Below, piece by piece: positions 7,108 through 17,469 of a stretch of 44,452 nucleotides of DNA; within the stretch, counting starts at the first letter, position 1, and the number at the start of each line of letters is the position of its first letter. A program made the position numbers and the translations under genes. The DNA is from an uncultured Hungatella sp. (GTDB taxonomy: Bacteria; Bacillota; Clostridia; Lachnospirales; Lachnospiraceae): contig CAMTAF010000016.1 in the NCBI GenBank assembly GCA_947066955.1, forward strand, positions 1-44,452, in the 5' to 3' direction. The notes beneath the pieces are model-generated. The model had not been told where the DNA came from. It made no database searches and worked only from the letters and a program-made list of their open reading frames with translations.

Positions 7108-8910
7108 TTAATATTTATCATTGGTGGAGTAGCCTGTGCTCTCATATCCATAGCTCTCCGACGGCATATCGTAGGAAGCTGCCGGCTCCGGCATACTTAC
7201 CAGGGACCCTCCGCCGGATTTCAGGCGGAACTTGCTTACCTGCTGTTTCATCAGCTGAGCCTGACTGGAAAGCTCCTCGCTGGCCGCCGCACTCTGCTGG
7301 GCCGTAGCGGAGTTGGTCTGAATTACGCTGGAGATCTGGTCAATTCCCACTGTAATCTGGGAGATGGCTGCGGACTGGGTATTGCTGGCCTCGGATATCT
7401 TATCCATAAGCGTAGTAACCTCTTTTGCTCCCGCCACAGCCTGGCTTAAGGTCTTGGCTGTCTCGCTGGCAATCTCCGTACCGTTCTGAACCGCCTTGAT
7501 GGAGTTCTCTATCAGAGCCGCAGTATTCTTGGAAGCCTCGGCGCTCTTGCTGGCAAGGTTTCTCACCTCGTCCGCCACCACGGCAAAGCCCTTGCCTGCG
7601 CTTCCTGCCCTGGCCGCCTCCACGGCAGCGTTCAGAGCCAGGATATTCGTCTGGAAGGCGATATCCTCGATAGTCTTGATGATCTTGCCGATCTCGTTGG
7701 AGCTGTTGCTGATATCCTCCATGGCCCGGATCATATCCTGCATCTTTTCGTTGCTCAAATTCATATCATCGCCCACAGCATCCACTTTTCTGTTGGCATC
7801 GCTGGCATTGTCCGCGTTCTCCTTGATTCTCTCGGAGATATCGGAGATGGTCGCGGCCAGCTCCTCAATGGAGCTCGCCTGCTCTGTAGCGCCCTGGGAA
7901 AGAGCCTGAGCGCCGCTGGAAACCTGCTCGGAACTGTTGGAAACCTGCTCGCTGCTGGTGCTGATCTGGGACATGGCCTCATTCATCCGGTTGGCAATAG
8001 CCCGGAAAGAGAGAAGAACCTGATGGAAGCTGCCTATGTACTCCTGCTCACAGATAGAATCCACGGTCAGATCTCCGGAAGCCATCTTGGCCAGGAACTG
8101 ATTCTCATCAGCCACAATGGCTCTCAGCTTCCTGATAACCTCACGGAACTGGTCTGAAAGCACGCCCAGCTCATCCTTTGACTGGTACGCGATCTCTACA
8201 TCCAGATTGCCCTTGGCCATCTGGATCGCCGCTTCCTCGATCTCTGCCACCGGCTGGCGGATACTTGAGATAATAATGGTGGAGAACACAATCCCGATGA
8301 GGATCACTGCCACCATCATGGCAACCTGGATAGCAATGGCATTCCTGTAAGTGGTATTGCTTTCCTCATAAGCGCCCTCGCTGCCCCTGGTGTTAAAAGC
8401 CGACAAGTTTTCCAAAGCAGTTGACACGGCCTTATAGGAATTGGTTCCCTGATCGCTGTCCAAAAGAGCCCACGCCTCGGCTGTCTGGCCGGCTTTCACC
8501 AGCCCGGTGAGCTGACTGTCGATCTGCTTATAAGTGCTCCAGGTGGACTGGAGAGACTCATAAAGCTGCCGTCCTTCCGTGGTACTTACATAATTGCCAT
8601 AGGAAGAAACATAAGAATCCATACTGCTCAGCTGCTGTGAAATCCTCCCGGAAAAGTCCTGCATCTTGGCAGCATCCGTCGCCGTCACGTATCGAACCTC
8701 GTAAAGCCTTAAGTCTGAAACAGCCGTGTTCATCCGATCAGCCAGAGTGCAGCTTGGCATCCATTTCTCCGCAATAATCGTTGTCTCGCCGCTTAAGGTT
8801 CCCATAAGGGCAAAGGACACGACCCCCAATGCCAGCATCCCTATCAGGGCAACCCCTACCAGAACATAGAGCTTTGCCTTGATCTTCAGATTCTTAATCT
8901 TGTCTCCCAT
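7108..8910 (-). CDS. Methyl-accepting chemotaxis protein with 4-helix-bundle-like sensor domain
   Basis: 600 residues. Membrane helices at about 13-36 and 191-217 enclose an all-helical extracytoplasmic domain of the 4HB_MCP type, with no recognisable ligand signature. A HAMP domain follows (about 218-270). The signalling domain has the hairpin tip [20 protein letters not shown] followed by [13 protein letters not shown], which docks CheA/CheW. Glu/Gln-rich segments on either side, for example [14 protein letters not shown], are likely methylation regions. The C-terminal tail after about residue 560 is flexible and ends in NDKY, similar to the tail of the receptor at 10702-12483. GGAGG precedes the start. 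It is separated by 117 bp from the receptor gene upstream and ends at a strong terminator. Confidence 0.95.
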   Translation of the reverse strand: MGDKIKNLKIKAKLYVLVGVALIGMLALGVVSFALMGTLSGETTIIAEKWMPSCTLADRMNTAVSDLRLYEVRYVTATDAAKMQDFSGRISQQLSSMDSYVSSYGNYVSTTEGRQLYESLQSTWSTYKQIDSQLTGLVKAGQTAEAWALLDSDQGTNSYKAVSTALENLSAFNTRGSEGAYEESNTTYRNAIAIQVAMMVAVILIGIVFSTIIISSIRQPVAEIEEAAIQMAKGNLDVEIAYQSKDELGVLSDQFREVIRKLRAIVADENQFLAKMASGDLTVDSICEQEYIGSFHQVLLSFRAIANRMNEAMSQISTSSEQVSNSSEQVSSGAQALSQGATEQASSIEELAATISDISERIKENADNASDANRKVDAVGDDMNLSNEKMQDMIRAMEDISNSSNEIGKIIKTIEDIAFQTNILALNAAVEAARAGSAGKGFAVVADEVRNLASKSAEASKNTAALIENSIKAVQNGTEIASETAKTLSQAVAGAKEVTTLMDKISEASNTQSAAISQITVGIDQISSVIQTNSATAQQSAAASEELSSQAQLMKQQVSKFRLKSGGGSLVSMPEPAASYDMPSESYGYESTGYSTNDKY

Positions 8911-9027
8911 AACATCTTTCCTCCATTCCTTTTGATGTCCCGCATGATTGTCTATTGAAAATTTACGAGAACACTCTGCTTTTGCCGTAAGGACCGCGGC
9001 GGCATCTCAGCCGCAGCCGATCTTTCT

Positions 9028-10686
9028 TCAGCTTTTTCTCAGCTGAAACCTTCCTATCAATGACTTGAGAATCTGGGCCTGACCCGCCAGCTCTTCACTG
9101 GCCGCGGCGCTCTCCTCTGAGGTGGCCGAGTTGGACTGGATCACCGTGGAAATCTGGGTGATGCTGTCTTTGATACGTCCGATGGCTGCTTCCTGCTCCA
9201 TAGATGCCTGGGAAATCATCTTGATATGGCTGGTGACGTTGCCGGCGCCGTCTACCACGGAACCCAGGGACTGCTGAGTCACGTCGGTAAGCCTGGAACC
9301 TGTCTCCACCATATGGAGGGTCTTGTCAATCAGTTCCGTAGTCTCCTTAACTGCATCCGCGCTCTTGGCCGCTAAGTTGCGCACTTCATCCGCCACAACC
9401 GCGAATCCCTTGCCGGCGCTTCCCGCCCTCGCGGCTTCCACAGCGGCGTTCAATGCCAGGATATTGGTCTGGAACGCGATGTCATCAATAGTCTTAATAA
9501 TATGCTGGATCTCTCCCGAGCAGGCGCTGATCTGCTTCATGGCCTCAGCCATCTCCTGCATCTGTCCGTCGCAGATATGGATCTGCTCGCCTACCTTATC
9601 CGCCTCCGATGTGGTGATGGCGGCGCTTTCGGCGTTGCCGTTGATCTGCTCCGAGATCTGCTCGATCATGTGCAGCAGATTATCAACCTCCGATGCCTGT
9701 TCTGTGGAACCCTGAGCCAGGGACTGAGCGCCCATAGCTACCTGATTCGCCCCGGAATCCACCTGGCTGGCAGAAGCCTGAATCTGCTCCATGGTCTTGT
9801 TCTGCTCTCTGCTGATGGTCTCAATAGCTGTCTGAATCTGGACAAAATCTCCGATATAATCAATCTCGCTCTCACTGGCCAGATTACCCTGGGCAAGCTC
9901 ATCCAGCACCTTGCTGATATCCGAAATATACATCTTCAAATTCTTTACAGAGGTGTTCAGCGTACCCGCCAGATCGCCGATCTCATTGTTGTCGTTCACG
10001 TCGATCTGGAAGCCTAAGTTGCCCTCGGCAAGCTTTCTGCTGGCTTCGGTGATAAGCTGGACAGGCGCCACGATCCGCTTCATCACATAGATAAACAAAA
10101 GAATGCTTACAATCAGAATAATCAAAACCGTTCCCGCTGAGATCATCTCGGTCCAGGAAACCCATCTCAGAAGTCCGGACTGATTATCTGCCACCTGGCC
10201 GGCCGTGATCTGGGATACCTGATCCAGAAGAGCTACCAGCTTGGTCACATTGGCCTTGGTCACATCGCTGTACATCTGCTTTGCCTGATCCGGATCCGTC
10301 TCATTCAGGTCAAGAATCGTCTGGGCCGACTCGTGGATCGCCTGATGGATGGGTTTCATCTCCTCAATAAGCCGAAGCATCTCGCTGTCCGTCACAGAGG
10401 AGAGATCCGTATTATAAAACCAGTTTCCTAAAACGCACGTTCTGTAATCCTTGCTCCCCGTAAATTCTGTGCCCAAAGCAACCGCGGAACACAAATTCTC
10501 CACCCAGCTGTAGTGGGCTTTCTCTGCCGTGAGAACCAGACTGTTGATCTCTGTCGCCTGTTCCGTAGACTTGCTGTAGTTCTTCACTTTATTCATACCG
10601 CTTATGGTCACGATCCCGCTGACAATGACACACAAAAATATGAGGGCAATCCTTATCATAACCTGCTGTTTTATACTCTGCTTCAT
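9028..10686 (-). CDS. Methyl-accepting chemotaxis protein with extracytoplasmic CZB-like zinc-binding domain
   Basis: 552 residues. Membrane helices at about 10-30 and 181-203. The sensor domain between them carries H58-x2-W61, C84-V-L-G-N-W89, H114 and H118. These spacings (22 residues from W61 to C84, 24 from W89 to H114) match the published CZB pattern of chemoreceptor zinc-binding domains. CZB is best known from cytoplasmic receptors, so this placement outside the membrane is notable. HAMP (about 204-256) and a standard signalling hairpin ([20 protein letters not shown]) follow. It lacks the C-terminal tail seen on its two neighbours, ending at [10 protein letters not shown]. Its start lies 15 bp after the upstream receptor gene, so the two share a transcript. 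Confidence 0.93.
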   Translation of the reverse strand: MKQSIKQQVMIRIALIFLCVIVSGIVTISGMNKVKNYSKSTEQATEINSLVLTAEKAHYSWVENLCSAVALGTEFTGSKDYRTCVLGNWFYNTDLSSVTDSEMLRLIEEMKPIHQAIHESAQTILDLNETDPDQAKQMYSDVTKANVTKLVALLDQVSQITAGQVADNQSGLLRWVSWTEMISAGTVLIILIVSILLFIYVMKRIVAPVQLITEASRKLAEGNLGFQIDVNDNNEIGDLAGTLNTSVKNLKMYISDISKVLDELAQGNLASESEIDYIGDFVQIQTAIETISREQNKTMEQIQASASQVDSGANQVAMGAQSLAQGSTEQASEVDNLLHMIEQISEQINGNAESAAITTSEADKVGEQIHICDGQMQEMAEAMKQISACSGEIQHIIKTIDDIAFQTNILALNAAVEAARAGSAGKGFAVVADEVRNLAAKSADAVKETTELIDKTLHMVETGSRLTDVTQQSLGSVVDGAGNVTSHIKMISQASMEQEAAIGRIKDSITQISTVIQSNSATSEESAAASEELAGQAQILKSLIGRFQLRKS

Positions 10687-10701
10687 CTTTTATCTCCTCA
10701 A

Positions 10702-12483
10702 TCAATACTTCCCGTCATTATAGGAGCCATAGGACATCTCCTGAGGCTCGCCGGAGGAATAGGATTCATACTGCGGGGCAGGGGATGCCATGCCGGAATC
10801 TCCCTCCAGTTTGAATCTTCTCACCAGTTCCTTCATAATCTGAGCCTGGCTGGACAGCTCCTCGCTGGCGGCGGCGCTTTCTTCCGATGTCGCGGAGTTG
10901 GTCTGCACAACGCTGGAGATCTGATCAATGCCCACCGTGATCTGGCTGATGGCATCCGCCTGTTCCTGGGAGGCCTTTGCGATGGAATCCATCATCTCCG
11001 TAGCTTCCCGGATACCGGTCATGACCTGTTCTAAGGAGCGGGCCGTCTCGTCGGCGATCCTCTTGCCGTTCTCAACCGCTGTGAGAGAATTTTCAATCAG
11101 CACGGCCGTATTCTTGGAAGCCTCGGCGGACTTGCTGGCCAGGTTGCGCACTTCGTCGGCCACAACCGCGAAGCCCTTGCCTGCCGCTCCTGCCCTGGCA
11201 GCCTCAACGGCGGCGTTCAGAGCCAGAATATTGGTCTGGAACGCGATATCTTCGATGGTCTTAATGATCTTGCCGATCTCGCCGGAAGACGCGTTGATGT
11301 CAGCCATGGCAGCCAGCATATCCTGCATCATGCGGTTGCCCTCGCCGGCCACCTCGCTGACCATGACGGACTTTCTGCTGGCCTCCTGAGCGCCTTTGGC
11401 GTTCTCGTTAATCCGGGTTGAAATATCGTTGATGGAAGCAGCCAGCTCTTCCACGGAGGAAGCCTGCTCGGTAGCTCCCTGGGAGAGAGCCTGGGCGCCG
11501 GAGGACACCTGCTCGGAACCGGAAGACACCTGGTTCGCCGACTGATTCAAAGTGGTCATGGTGGTGTTCAGGCTGCTCTTGATCCCCCGCATAGCCTGGA
11601 GGATCTTCTGATAATCCCCGATATACATGCTTCTGTCGGTGGACTTGGCTGCGAAATCCCCGCCCGCCATAGCCGTAAGGATCACCTCGATATCTTTGAT
11701 GATCCTGCTGATGCCGGCAGTCATGTCATTCATCTCACCGGCCATCTGTCCGAATTCATCCTCGGATTTGTAATCGATATTCACGGAAAGCTTTCCCTGC
11801 ACCACCTGGGCCATAGCCTCCTGAATCTTCTTCACCGGTATCAGGATATTGCCTGTCAAATTCAAAGCGATAAACACCGTAATAAGGAAAGCAACGGCCG
11901 CCACAGCCACCGACACCCCGATCAGGGCCGACAGGGTAGTCATGGACTCTTCATACCGGTTCTGGCTCTCCTGTCCCATCTGGACAAACGCGTTCTGCAG
12001 AATGCCGATAAACTGCTGGATCTGAGGATTGTACTCATTGATCACCAGATCCTGGGCCTGCTGCTTGCCATCGGCCGTGTTCTGGGTAGCGTACTCGATG
12101 ATCGCCAGTCTCGTGGTCTTATTGTTCTCCAGGCCTGTCTCAAATTCTTTGAGAAGAGTCGTGTCGCCCCCGTAGTTGGCGTATACGTCGCTGAGCCCTG
12201 AGCGGACATCCTCCATGTATCCCGTCACCTGGTTCACATGGTCCGCAGTGGCCGCCGGGTCCGTCTCCACCACTGCCAGCATCAGCTCTGTCAGGGCCTG
12301 CTGCAGTTTCAGCTGAATCTCGTAGACGCTTGCCACGGCCTTATAATCGTTGGTAAAAAAGCCTTGATAGCTGGACTTTGCCCTGACGATCCCGATGGTC
12401 CCCACGATCACCGACACCAAAAACAGTGTCAGGATAGTCCCAAAAGACACTATAAATTTTTTGCCGACTTTAAAATTCTTCAT
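10702..12483 (-). CDS. Methyl-accepting chemotaxis protein
   Basis: 593 residues. Membrane helices at about 10-32 and 186-210, with a helical sensor domain (about 35-185) of 4HB_MCP type between them. HAMP follows (about 210-265), then a signalling domain with [20 protein letters not shown] and [20 protein letters not shown]. The last 30 residues form a Ser/Tyr/Pro-rich tail ending in YNDGKY, like the NDKY tail of the receptor at 7108-8910. The start is backed by AAGGAGGAG. It is the first gene after the divergent intergenic region and is likely read from sigma-28 promoters there. Ligand unknown. Confidence 0.95.
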   Translation of the reverse strand: MKNFKVGKKFIVSFGTILTLFLVSVIVGTIGIVRAKSSYQGFFTNDYKAVASVYEIQLKLQQALTELMLAVVETDPAATADHVNQVTGYMEDVRSGLSDVYANYGGDTTLLKEFETGLENNKTTRLAIIEYATQNTADGKQQAQDLVINEYNPQIQQFIGILQNAFVQMGQESQNRYEESMTTLSALIGVSVAVAAVAFLITVFIALNLTGNILIPVKKIQEAMAQVVQGKLSVNIDYKSEDEFGQMAGEMNDMTAGISRIIKDIEVILTAMAGGDFAAKSTDRSMYIGDYQKILQAMRGIKSSLNTTMTTLNQSANQVSSGSEQVSSGAQALSQGATEQASSVEELAASINDISTRINENAKGAQEASRKSVMVSEVAGEGNRMMQDMLAAMADINASSGEIGKIIKTIEDIAFQTNILALNAAVEAARAGAAGKGFAVVADEVRNLASKSAEASKNTAVLIENSLTAVENGKRIADETARSLEQVMTGIREATEMMDSIAKASQEQADAISQITVGIDQISSVVQTNSATSEESAAASEELSSQAQIMKELVRRFKLEGDSGMASPAPQYESYSSGEPQEMSYGSYNDGKY

Positions 12484-12588
12484 TTGTTGCTCCTCCTTAT
12501 TGAGTCTTGATTGAGTCTTTTTTTTCCTCCTGCCGCTCTGTCAGCAGATCGATGAGACAGGGGATTCCGTCACGCACTCCTTAGAAGT

Positions 12589-12596
12589 ATATCGGC
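12589..12596 (-). promoter_or_regulatory. Sigma-28-type -10 box, proximal to chemoreceptor genes
   Basis: Reads GCCGATAT on the minus strand, an exact match to the sigma-28 (SigD/FliA) -10 element. The expected -35 (TAAA-like) about 15 bp upstream is weak (TTAT). It lies 106 bp before the chemoreceptor start. Confidence 0.55.
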
Positions 12597-12651
12597 GGAT
12601 TCTCTTTTTCTATAATAGTTTTCTCCGCCTATTATTAAAAACCTGGGTTTT

Positions 12652-12659
12652 ATATCGGC
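12652..12659 (-). promoter_or_regulatory. Second sigma-28-type -10 box, distal
   Basis: Again GCCGATAT on the minus strand, 63 bp upstream of the other copy, with a TTAT where the -35 should be. Two such octamers in one orientation in a 335-bp region are unlikely by chance, but each has a poor -35. Confidence 0.5.
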
Positions 12660-12707
12660 AGAATTTCAAAAAAAATAATGGTTTTTTGTAATTTTTTTCC
12701 CTGGCCC

Positions 12708-12734
12708 TTAATAAAATCCAAATTTCGCCGATAA
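12708..12734 (+). promoter_or_regulatory. Sigma-28-type promoter of the cheAWRB operon
   Basis: TTAATAAA (12708-12715), 11 bases, then GCCGATAA (12727-12734). This has the spacing of the sigma-28 consensus TAAAGTTT-N11-GCCGATAA; the -10 is perfect and the -35 partial. It lies 84 bp upstream of the cheA start. Confidence 0.75.
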
Positions 12735-12818
12735 TTGTCTTAGTGTGTTGCTGTCTGCTGTATTTTCCGCGGATTGTTTAGTATGCAATATAAATCTAAG
12801 GATAGGTGGTGTAATAGA

Positions 12819-14927
12819 ATGGATAATGGTATGGAGGGTATGCTGGACACATACCTCTTTGAAACAAATTCCCTTTTAGACCGGTTGGACGAGATGCTGG
12901 TGGCGGATGAAAAGGACGGCGATTTCTCGGTCGATGATATAAACGAGATTTTCCGCATCATGCATACCATCAAAGGCTCCTCCGCTATGATGGAATTCGG
13001 TTCCCTTGCTGAGATCTCGCACCATATAGAGGATCTGTTCTTCTATATCAGGGACAAAGGGATTGACTCCCTGGATCCGCAGCACAAAAAGGAACTTTTT
13101 AACCTGATGTTCCGTTCTGAGGATTTTCTTCGGGGGCAGGTGGAGAAGGTGGAGGCCGGGAAGGCTCTGGACACGGATCTGGATTCTTTTTCCGCCGACA
13201 TCAACAATTTTCTGAAGAAGATCAGCGGCGCCCAGGTGGATGAACCCGCGGCCCAGGACGCACCCCCGGCTCCTGCCGACTCCCCGGCGGCGGCCCCGGC
13301 AGCCGGCGGAGAGAATCTTCCCGCGGACAAGGATGCGGCATGTTTTCTCCATATCTTTTTGGAGGAAGGCATCGGCATGGAGAACCTCCGCGCCTTTATG
13401 ATTGTCAACGCCGTCAAGGAATGCGGGATCGACTTCCGCTATTATCCCGAGAACATGGAGTCGAATTCCGAAACTACCGCTACCATTATAGAAGAAGGGT
13501 TCTACATGGCCTTTGAATCCGAAGAAGAGGCCAACAAGGCTTCCGGCGTTTTGAGGACCCAGGGCCATATCCGTTCCTATGAGCTGGTTGCCAACGCCGA
13601 GCCGGAGGCTCCGGCTCCCGAACCGCCCAAGGCTTCGGCTCCCGAGCCGCCGAAAGCTCCCGCGCCGGCAAAACCCGCTCCCAAGCCCCCCGCTGCCCAG
13701 CAAAAGTCCGCTGCTCAGAACGCTCCTGTAAAACAGAACTTAATCAGCGTCAACTTAATGAAACTGGACAGCCTCCAAAATATTGTGGGCGAGATCGTCA
13801 TCACGGAATCCATGGTTACCTCCTCGCCGGAGCTGAACCAGCTCAGCCGCGACGGCTATGACAATTTTATGAAGTCGGCCCGGCAGCTGCGCAAGCTTAC
13901 GGACGATCTCCAGGATATCGCCATGTCCCTCCGTATGGTGCCCATCTCCGGTGTGTTCCAGAAGATGAGCCGTATTGTCCGGGATATGAAGCAGAAGCTG
14001 AACAAAGATGTGCGCCTCACCCTTGTGGGGGAGGAGACCGAGGTTGACAAGACCATCGTGGACAGTATTCAGGATCCGATTATGCATATGGTCCGCAACG
14101 CCATGGACCACGGCATTGAGGATGACGTGCAGGAGCGTCTGGATCTTGGAAAGGATCCTCAGGGCGAGATTATCCTGTCCGCCACCCACACCAGCAACGA
14201 GGTGGTGATCACCATCACCGACGACGGCAAGGGCATGAATCCCGACAAGCTTCTGGCCAAGGCCAAAGAAAAGGGAATCCTCACCAAGCCTGAGAACGAA
14301 TATACCAAGAAGGAAGCCTTAGGGCTCATCATGCTGCCCGGTTTCTCAACCAACCAGGAGGTCACGGAGTTTTCCGGCCGAGGCGTGGGCATGGATGTGG
14401 TCAAGAAGAACGTGGAGGCTGTGGGCGGCGTGGTGTCTTTAACCAGCGAAGAAGGCCACGGCACCACTTTCACCATGAAGATCCCCCTGACCATGGCCAT
14501 CGTGGACGGCATGAGGGTTACCGTGGGCCGCTCTATTTTTACCATCCCCATCGCCAATATCCGTCAGTCCTTCAAGGTCCTGCCGGATGAGATTATCCGG
14601 GATGAGAACGGCAACGAGATGATCGAGCGCATGGACAGCTTCTATCCCATCATAAGGCTTCATCAGTTCTACAATATCGAGACAGACGTGGTCAACATAG
14701 AGGATGGCATTATTCTCTGGGTAGAGACCAGCGAACATTCCTTCTGCCTGTTTGTAGATGAGCTTGTAGGAGAACAGCAGGTTGTTGTAAAACCGTTCCC
14801 GTCCTTCCTGAACTTCTTCGAGCTTAAGAATTTCGGATGCGGCGGCTGCACCATCTTGGGCGACGGCAATATCAGCATTATCCTTGAGATCCAGAGTCTC
14901 TATGCGGCGGCTCTTGAGAATTCGTAA
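12819..14927 (+). CDS. cheA: Chemotaxis histidine kinase CheA
   Basis: 702 residues. P1 (1-105) contains HTIKGSS with the phosphorylated His49. An Ala/Pro linker (about 140-163) leads to a P2-like response-regulator docking domain (about 168-257), and a second Pro/Ala/Lys linker (about 260-304) to the P3 dimerisation helices (308-372). P4 kinase: N box MVRNAMDHG (423-431), G1 ITDDGKGM (466-473), G2 GRGVGMDVV (520-528), G3 GHGTTF (546-551). P5 (about 560-700) is the CheW-like regulatory domain. It phosphorylates CheB and a CheY (not in this window) in response to the receptors. The ATG at 12819 is chosen because it starts P1 properly and has GGTGGT upstream; the frame extends 15 codons further back without a better site. 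Confidence 0.97.
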   Translation: MDNGMEGMLDTYLFETNSLLDRLDEMLVADEKDGDFSVDDINEIFRIMHTIKGSSAMMEFGSLAEISHHIEDLFFYIRDKGIDSLDPQHKKELFNLMFRSEDFLRGQVEKVEAGKALDTDLDSFSADINNFLKKISGAQVDEPAAQDAPPAPADSPAAAPAAGGENLPADKDAACFLHIFLEEGIGMENLRAFMIVNAVKECGIDFRYYPENMESNSETTATIIEEGFYMAFESEEEANKASGVLRTQGHIRSYELVANAEPEAPAPEPPKASAPEPPKAPAPAKPAPKPPAAQQKSAAQNAPVKQNLISVNLMKLDSLQNIVGEIVITESMVTSSPELNQLSRDGYDNFMKSARQLRKLTDDLQDIAMSLRMVPISGVFQKMSRIVRDMKQKLNKDVRLTLVGEETEVDKTIVDSIQDPIMHMVRNAMDHGIEDDVQERLDLGKDPQGEIILSATHTSNEVVITITDDGKGMNPDKLLAKAKEKGILTKPENEYTKKEALGLIMLPGFSTNQEVTEFSGRGVGMDVVKKNVEAVGGVVSLTSEEGHGTTFTMKIPLTMAIVDGMRVTVGRSIFTIPIANIRQSFKVLPDEIIRDENGNEMIERMDSFYPIIRLHQFYNIETDVVNIEDGIILWVETSEHSFCLFVDELVGEQQVVVKPFPSFLNFFELKNFGCGGCTILGDGNISIILEIQSLYAAALENS

Positions 14928-14946
14928 TAGGAAGGGAGGAATTATT

Positions 14947-15432
14947 ATGTCTGAACAGCTTAACAACCAGGATTTTCAGGAGGAGCCTGTGGCAGAAACG
15001 GGGGAGGAGACTTCCTCCGTGGAGCGCTGCCTCACTTTCGAGTCCGGAGATCTTGTGCTGTACATCAGCACGAATTATGTTATAGAGATCATCAACAACC
15101 ACACCATCACCACCCTGCCTCTGATGCCCTCCTACATCAAAGGCATCATCAACTTGAGAGGGCAGATCCTTCCTGTTGTGGATATCCAGCAGCTTATGGG
15201 CAAGTGTGACCCCGACGGCCCCGAGAAGACCTGCATCATTGTCCTGGACATTGACTCCGTCTCTCTGGGGATCGTTGTGGACTCGGTTCGTCAGGTGATC
15301 GATATTGATTTGAAAAATGTCCGTCCTATCCCGCTTAAGCGGCAGCAAAAGCTCCTGAACGGGATGGTGACCATGGAAGACGGAAGCGTCTTTATGTCCA
15401 TTGACTGCCAGGCTCTGGCCACTCCACAGTAA
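14947..15432 (+). CDS. cheW: Chemotaxis adaptor CheW
   Basis: 161 residues, a single CheW domain. It couples receptors to CheA P5. Family landmarks are YIKGIINLRGQILPVVDIQQ near residues 71-90 and ESGDLVLYIS near the start of the fold. The first 25 residues are an acidic extension. The start at 14947 has AGGGAGG just upstream and lies 19 bp after cheA, so the two are co-transcribed. A stem-loop follows its stop codon. Confidence 0.95.
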   Translation: MSEQLNNQDFQEEPVAETGEETSSVERCLTFESGDLVLYISTNYVIEIINNHTITTLPLMPSYIKGIINLRGQILPVVDIQQLMGKCDPDGPEKTCIIVLDIDSVSLGIVVDSVRQVIDIDLKNVRPIPLKRQQKLLNGMVTMEDGSVFMSIDCQALATPQ

Positions 15433-15438
15433 CCGAAA

Positions 15439-15468
15439 CCGAAAAACCGCCTTTGGCGGCTTTTCGGC
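15439..15468 (+). terminator. Hairpin between cheW and cheR, possible attenuator
   Basis: CCGAAAAACCGCC (15439-15451) pairs with GGCGGCTTTTCGG (about 15455-15467) over 12 of 13 positions with a three-base loop. No U-tract follows, so full termination is doubtful. It may set the cheAW to cheRB ratio or protect the upstream mRNA end. Confidence 0.5.
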
Positions 15469-15554
15469 GTAGAGGGGTAAAAATTCCCGGCAGTTTGACC
15501 AGAGCTTTCCAGCGGGATGACTGGTTATTATTTATAAAACAGGGGGGAATCATC

Positions 15555-16370
15555 ATGCTGACATTGACTGACAGCGATTTTCAACGCCTTTATTCCTATA
15601 TTAAACAGCACTACGGAATTGACCTGAGCAAAAAAAAGCAGCTCATTGTAAGCCGCCTTTCCCATACTCTCTCTTCCAAAGGCTATAAAGATTTTACCTC
15701 ATATGTAGATGACATCTTGTCGGGCCGTGACCCGGATATGGTCACTGCCATGCTCAACAAGCTGACTACCAACTATACTTATTTTCTTCGGGAGGAGGAG
15801 CACTTCAAATATCTTTGGGATATCGTGCTCCCTGACCTGGAGAAAAAACACGCCAGGGACAAAGTTCTGTGCATCTGGAGCGCAGGCTGCTCTTCCGGGG
15901 AGGAACCCTACACCATCTCCATGTATCTGAAAGAATATTTCGGAGCCAAATCCTCCCAGTGGGATACCAGGGTTCTGGCCACCGATATCTCCCAGAAGAT
16001 CTTGAATACGGCTATGACTGCCTCTTACAACGACGAGAGCCTTTCCTCTCTCCCGGCTACCTGGAAACAGAAATATTTTGTCAAAAAAGACGGAAACTAC
16101 ACGGTAGCTCCCGCTATCAAACAGAACGTGATCTTCCGGACCTTCAATCTCATGGATCCTATCCAGTTTAAAAGGAAGTTCGATCTGATCTTCTGCCGGA
16201 ATGTTATGATCTATTTTGATCAGCCTACCAAAGATGCGCTGGTCCGCCGCTTTTACAATGCCACTGTTCCGGGGGGACATCTTTTTATCGGCCACTCGGA
16301 AGGCTTGACCAAAGCCAGCTGCCCTTACGACTATGTCAAGCCGGCTATATACAGAAAGAAGCAGGCATAA
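15555..16370 (+). CDS. cheR: Chemoreceptor glutamate methyltransferase CheR
   Basis: 271 residues, typical size. An N-terminal helical domain (1-75) precedes the SAM-binding fold. TNYTYFLREEEHF (72-84) is the family's conserved entry motif, SAGCSSGEEPYTISM (109-123) binds SAM, and FDLIFCRNVMIYFD lies in the second half. It methylates receptor glutamates. The frame opens 34 codons earlier, but the ATG at 15555 has AGGGGGGA upstream and gives the family start. Third gene of the che operon, behind a stem-loop. Confidence 0.96.
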   Translation: MLTLTDSDFQRLYSYIKQHYGIDLSKKKQLIVSRLSHTLSSKGYKDFTSYVDDILSGRDPDMVTAMLNKLTTNYTYFLREEEHFKYLWDIVLPDLEKKHARDKVLCIWSAGCSSGEEPYTISMYLKEYFGAKSSQWDTRVLATDISQKILNTAMTASYNDESLSSLPATWKQKYFVKKDGNYTVAPAIKQNVIFRTFNLMDPIQFKRKFDLIFCRNVMIYFDQPTKDALVRRFYNATVPGGHLFIGHSEGLTKASCPYDYVKPAIYRKKQA

Positions 16371-16395
16371 GATGGTAAAGAAAGAAGGTTAGATT

Positions 16396-17442
16396 ATGCA
16401 ACAGAAAATCCGAGTAATGGTGGTAGACGATTCTCTCATGTTCCGAACCTGGCTGATACAGAACCTGTCGGCAGATCCCCGTTTTGAGGTGATTGGCTAT
16501 GCCGTCAACGCTCTGGATGCCAAAGCCAAGCTTCCTGTGCTGAAACCGGATATCATGACCCTGGATATCGAGATGCCGGGGATGAGCGGACTGGAATTTT
16601 TAAAGGAAGTCCTTCCTTCCCATCCCGTTCCCGTGATCCTGGTTTCCTCCCTCAACGTGCGGGTGTTTGACGCCCTGGCGGCAGGCGCTGTGGACTTTGT
16701 CCGCAAGCCGGAAGAAGGCCAGAGAGACTCGTTCTTAAGAAACCTGATGGCAAAATTGGCTGTGGGCAAAAATGCCCGTGTCCGCCTTCCCCAGTCCTCT
16801 GCCGCTCCTGCGGTCAGAACCACGGCTTCCCTTCCCCGCGTCAATGCCGCCTCCTTTTCTCCAGGTTCTGCCATCGACCTGGTGGCCATCGGAGCCTCCA
16901 CAGGCGGAACCGAAGCTATTCTGGAGGTGGTCCGGCATTTTCCCGCCAAGATGCCGGGGATCGTGATCACCCAGCATATGCCCCCCGGATTTACCGCCAT
17001 GTACGCGGAGCGCCTCAACCGCATCTGTAAGCTGGAAGTGAAGGAGGCCGCCCACGGCGACAAGGTACGCCCGGGTCTGGTACTCTTAGCTCCCGGCGGC
17101 CTTCAGATGCGCGTGGTGCGCCTGGGAACCGGCTACAGCGTCAGCTGCACGGCAGAGGCCAAGGTCAGCGGCCATCAGCCCTCTGTGGATGTGCTCTTTG
17201 ACTCCGTGGCCGCCACTGTGAAGAGCCGGGCCATCGGCGTGATCCTCACAGGCATGGGCGCCGACGGGGCCGCAGGCATGCTGCGGATGAGAAAGGCCGG
17301 CGCTTACACCATCGGTCAGGACCGGGACTCCTGCGTTGTCTACGGAATGCCCATGGAAGCTTACAAGATCGGCGCCGTATGCCAGCAGGCGCCTTTGGGC
17401 AATATCGCCCAGGTAGTTTTGGCACGTCTCGCCAAGGCATGA
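16396..17442 (+). CDS. cheB: Chemotaxis response regulator and receptor methylesterase CheB
   Basis: 348 residues. The receiver domain (1-120) has acidic residues D11-D12, the phospho-acceptor D57 in LDIEMPG, and VSS and K residues in their usual places. A linker (about 125-158) leads to the methylesterase with catalytic S168 (GASTGGTEA), H194 (TQHMPPGFT) and D290 (GMGADGAAG). It removes methyl groups from, or deamidates, chemoreceptors when phosphorylated by CheA, opposing CheR. It lies 25 bp after cheR. The operon has no cheY, cheC or cheD within the window. Confidence 0.96.
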   Translation: MQQKIRVMVVDDSLMFRTWLIQNLSADPRFEVIGYAVNALDAKAKLPVLKPDIMTLDIEMPGMSGLEFLKEVLPSHPVPVILVSSLNVRVFDALAAGAVDFVRKPEEGQRDSFLRNLMAKLAVGKNARVRLPQSSAAPAVRTTASLPRVNAASFSPGSAIDLVAIGASTGGTEAILEVVRHFPAKMPGIVITQHMPPGFTAMYAERLNRICKLEVKEAAHGDKVRPGLVLLAPGGLQMRVVRLGTGYSVSCTAEAKVSGHQPSVDVLFDSVAATVKSRAIGVILTGMGADGAAGMLRMRKAGAYTIGQDRDSCVVYGMPMEAYKIGAVCQQAPLGNIAQVVLARLAKA

Positions 17443-17469
17443 CACAACGGATTTGGAGGATGATCACTC

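Noticed and set aside
9502-10017. 171-residue plus-strand open frame
   Set aside because: It lies opposite a chemoreceptor and has the Leu/His-rich composition of a reverse-strand reading.
15439-15468. True terminator after cheW
   Set aside because: There is no U-tract and cheR follows at once; kept only as a possible attenuator.
16497-17063. Long minus-strand open frames opposite cheB
   Set aside because: They are antisense shadows of a clear CheB; no ribosome site or protein family fits. The same holds for frames opposite the receptors, cheA and the hydroxylase genes, caused by high GC and few stop codons.
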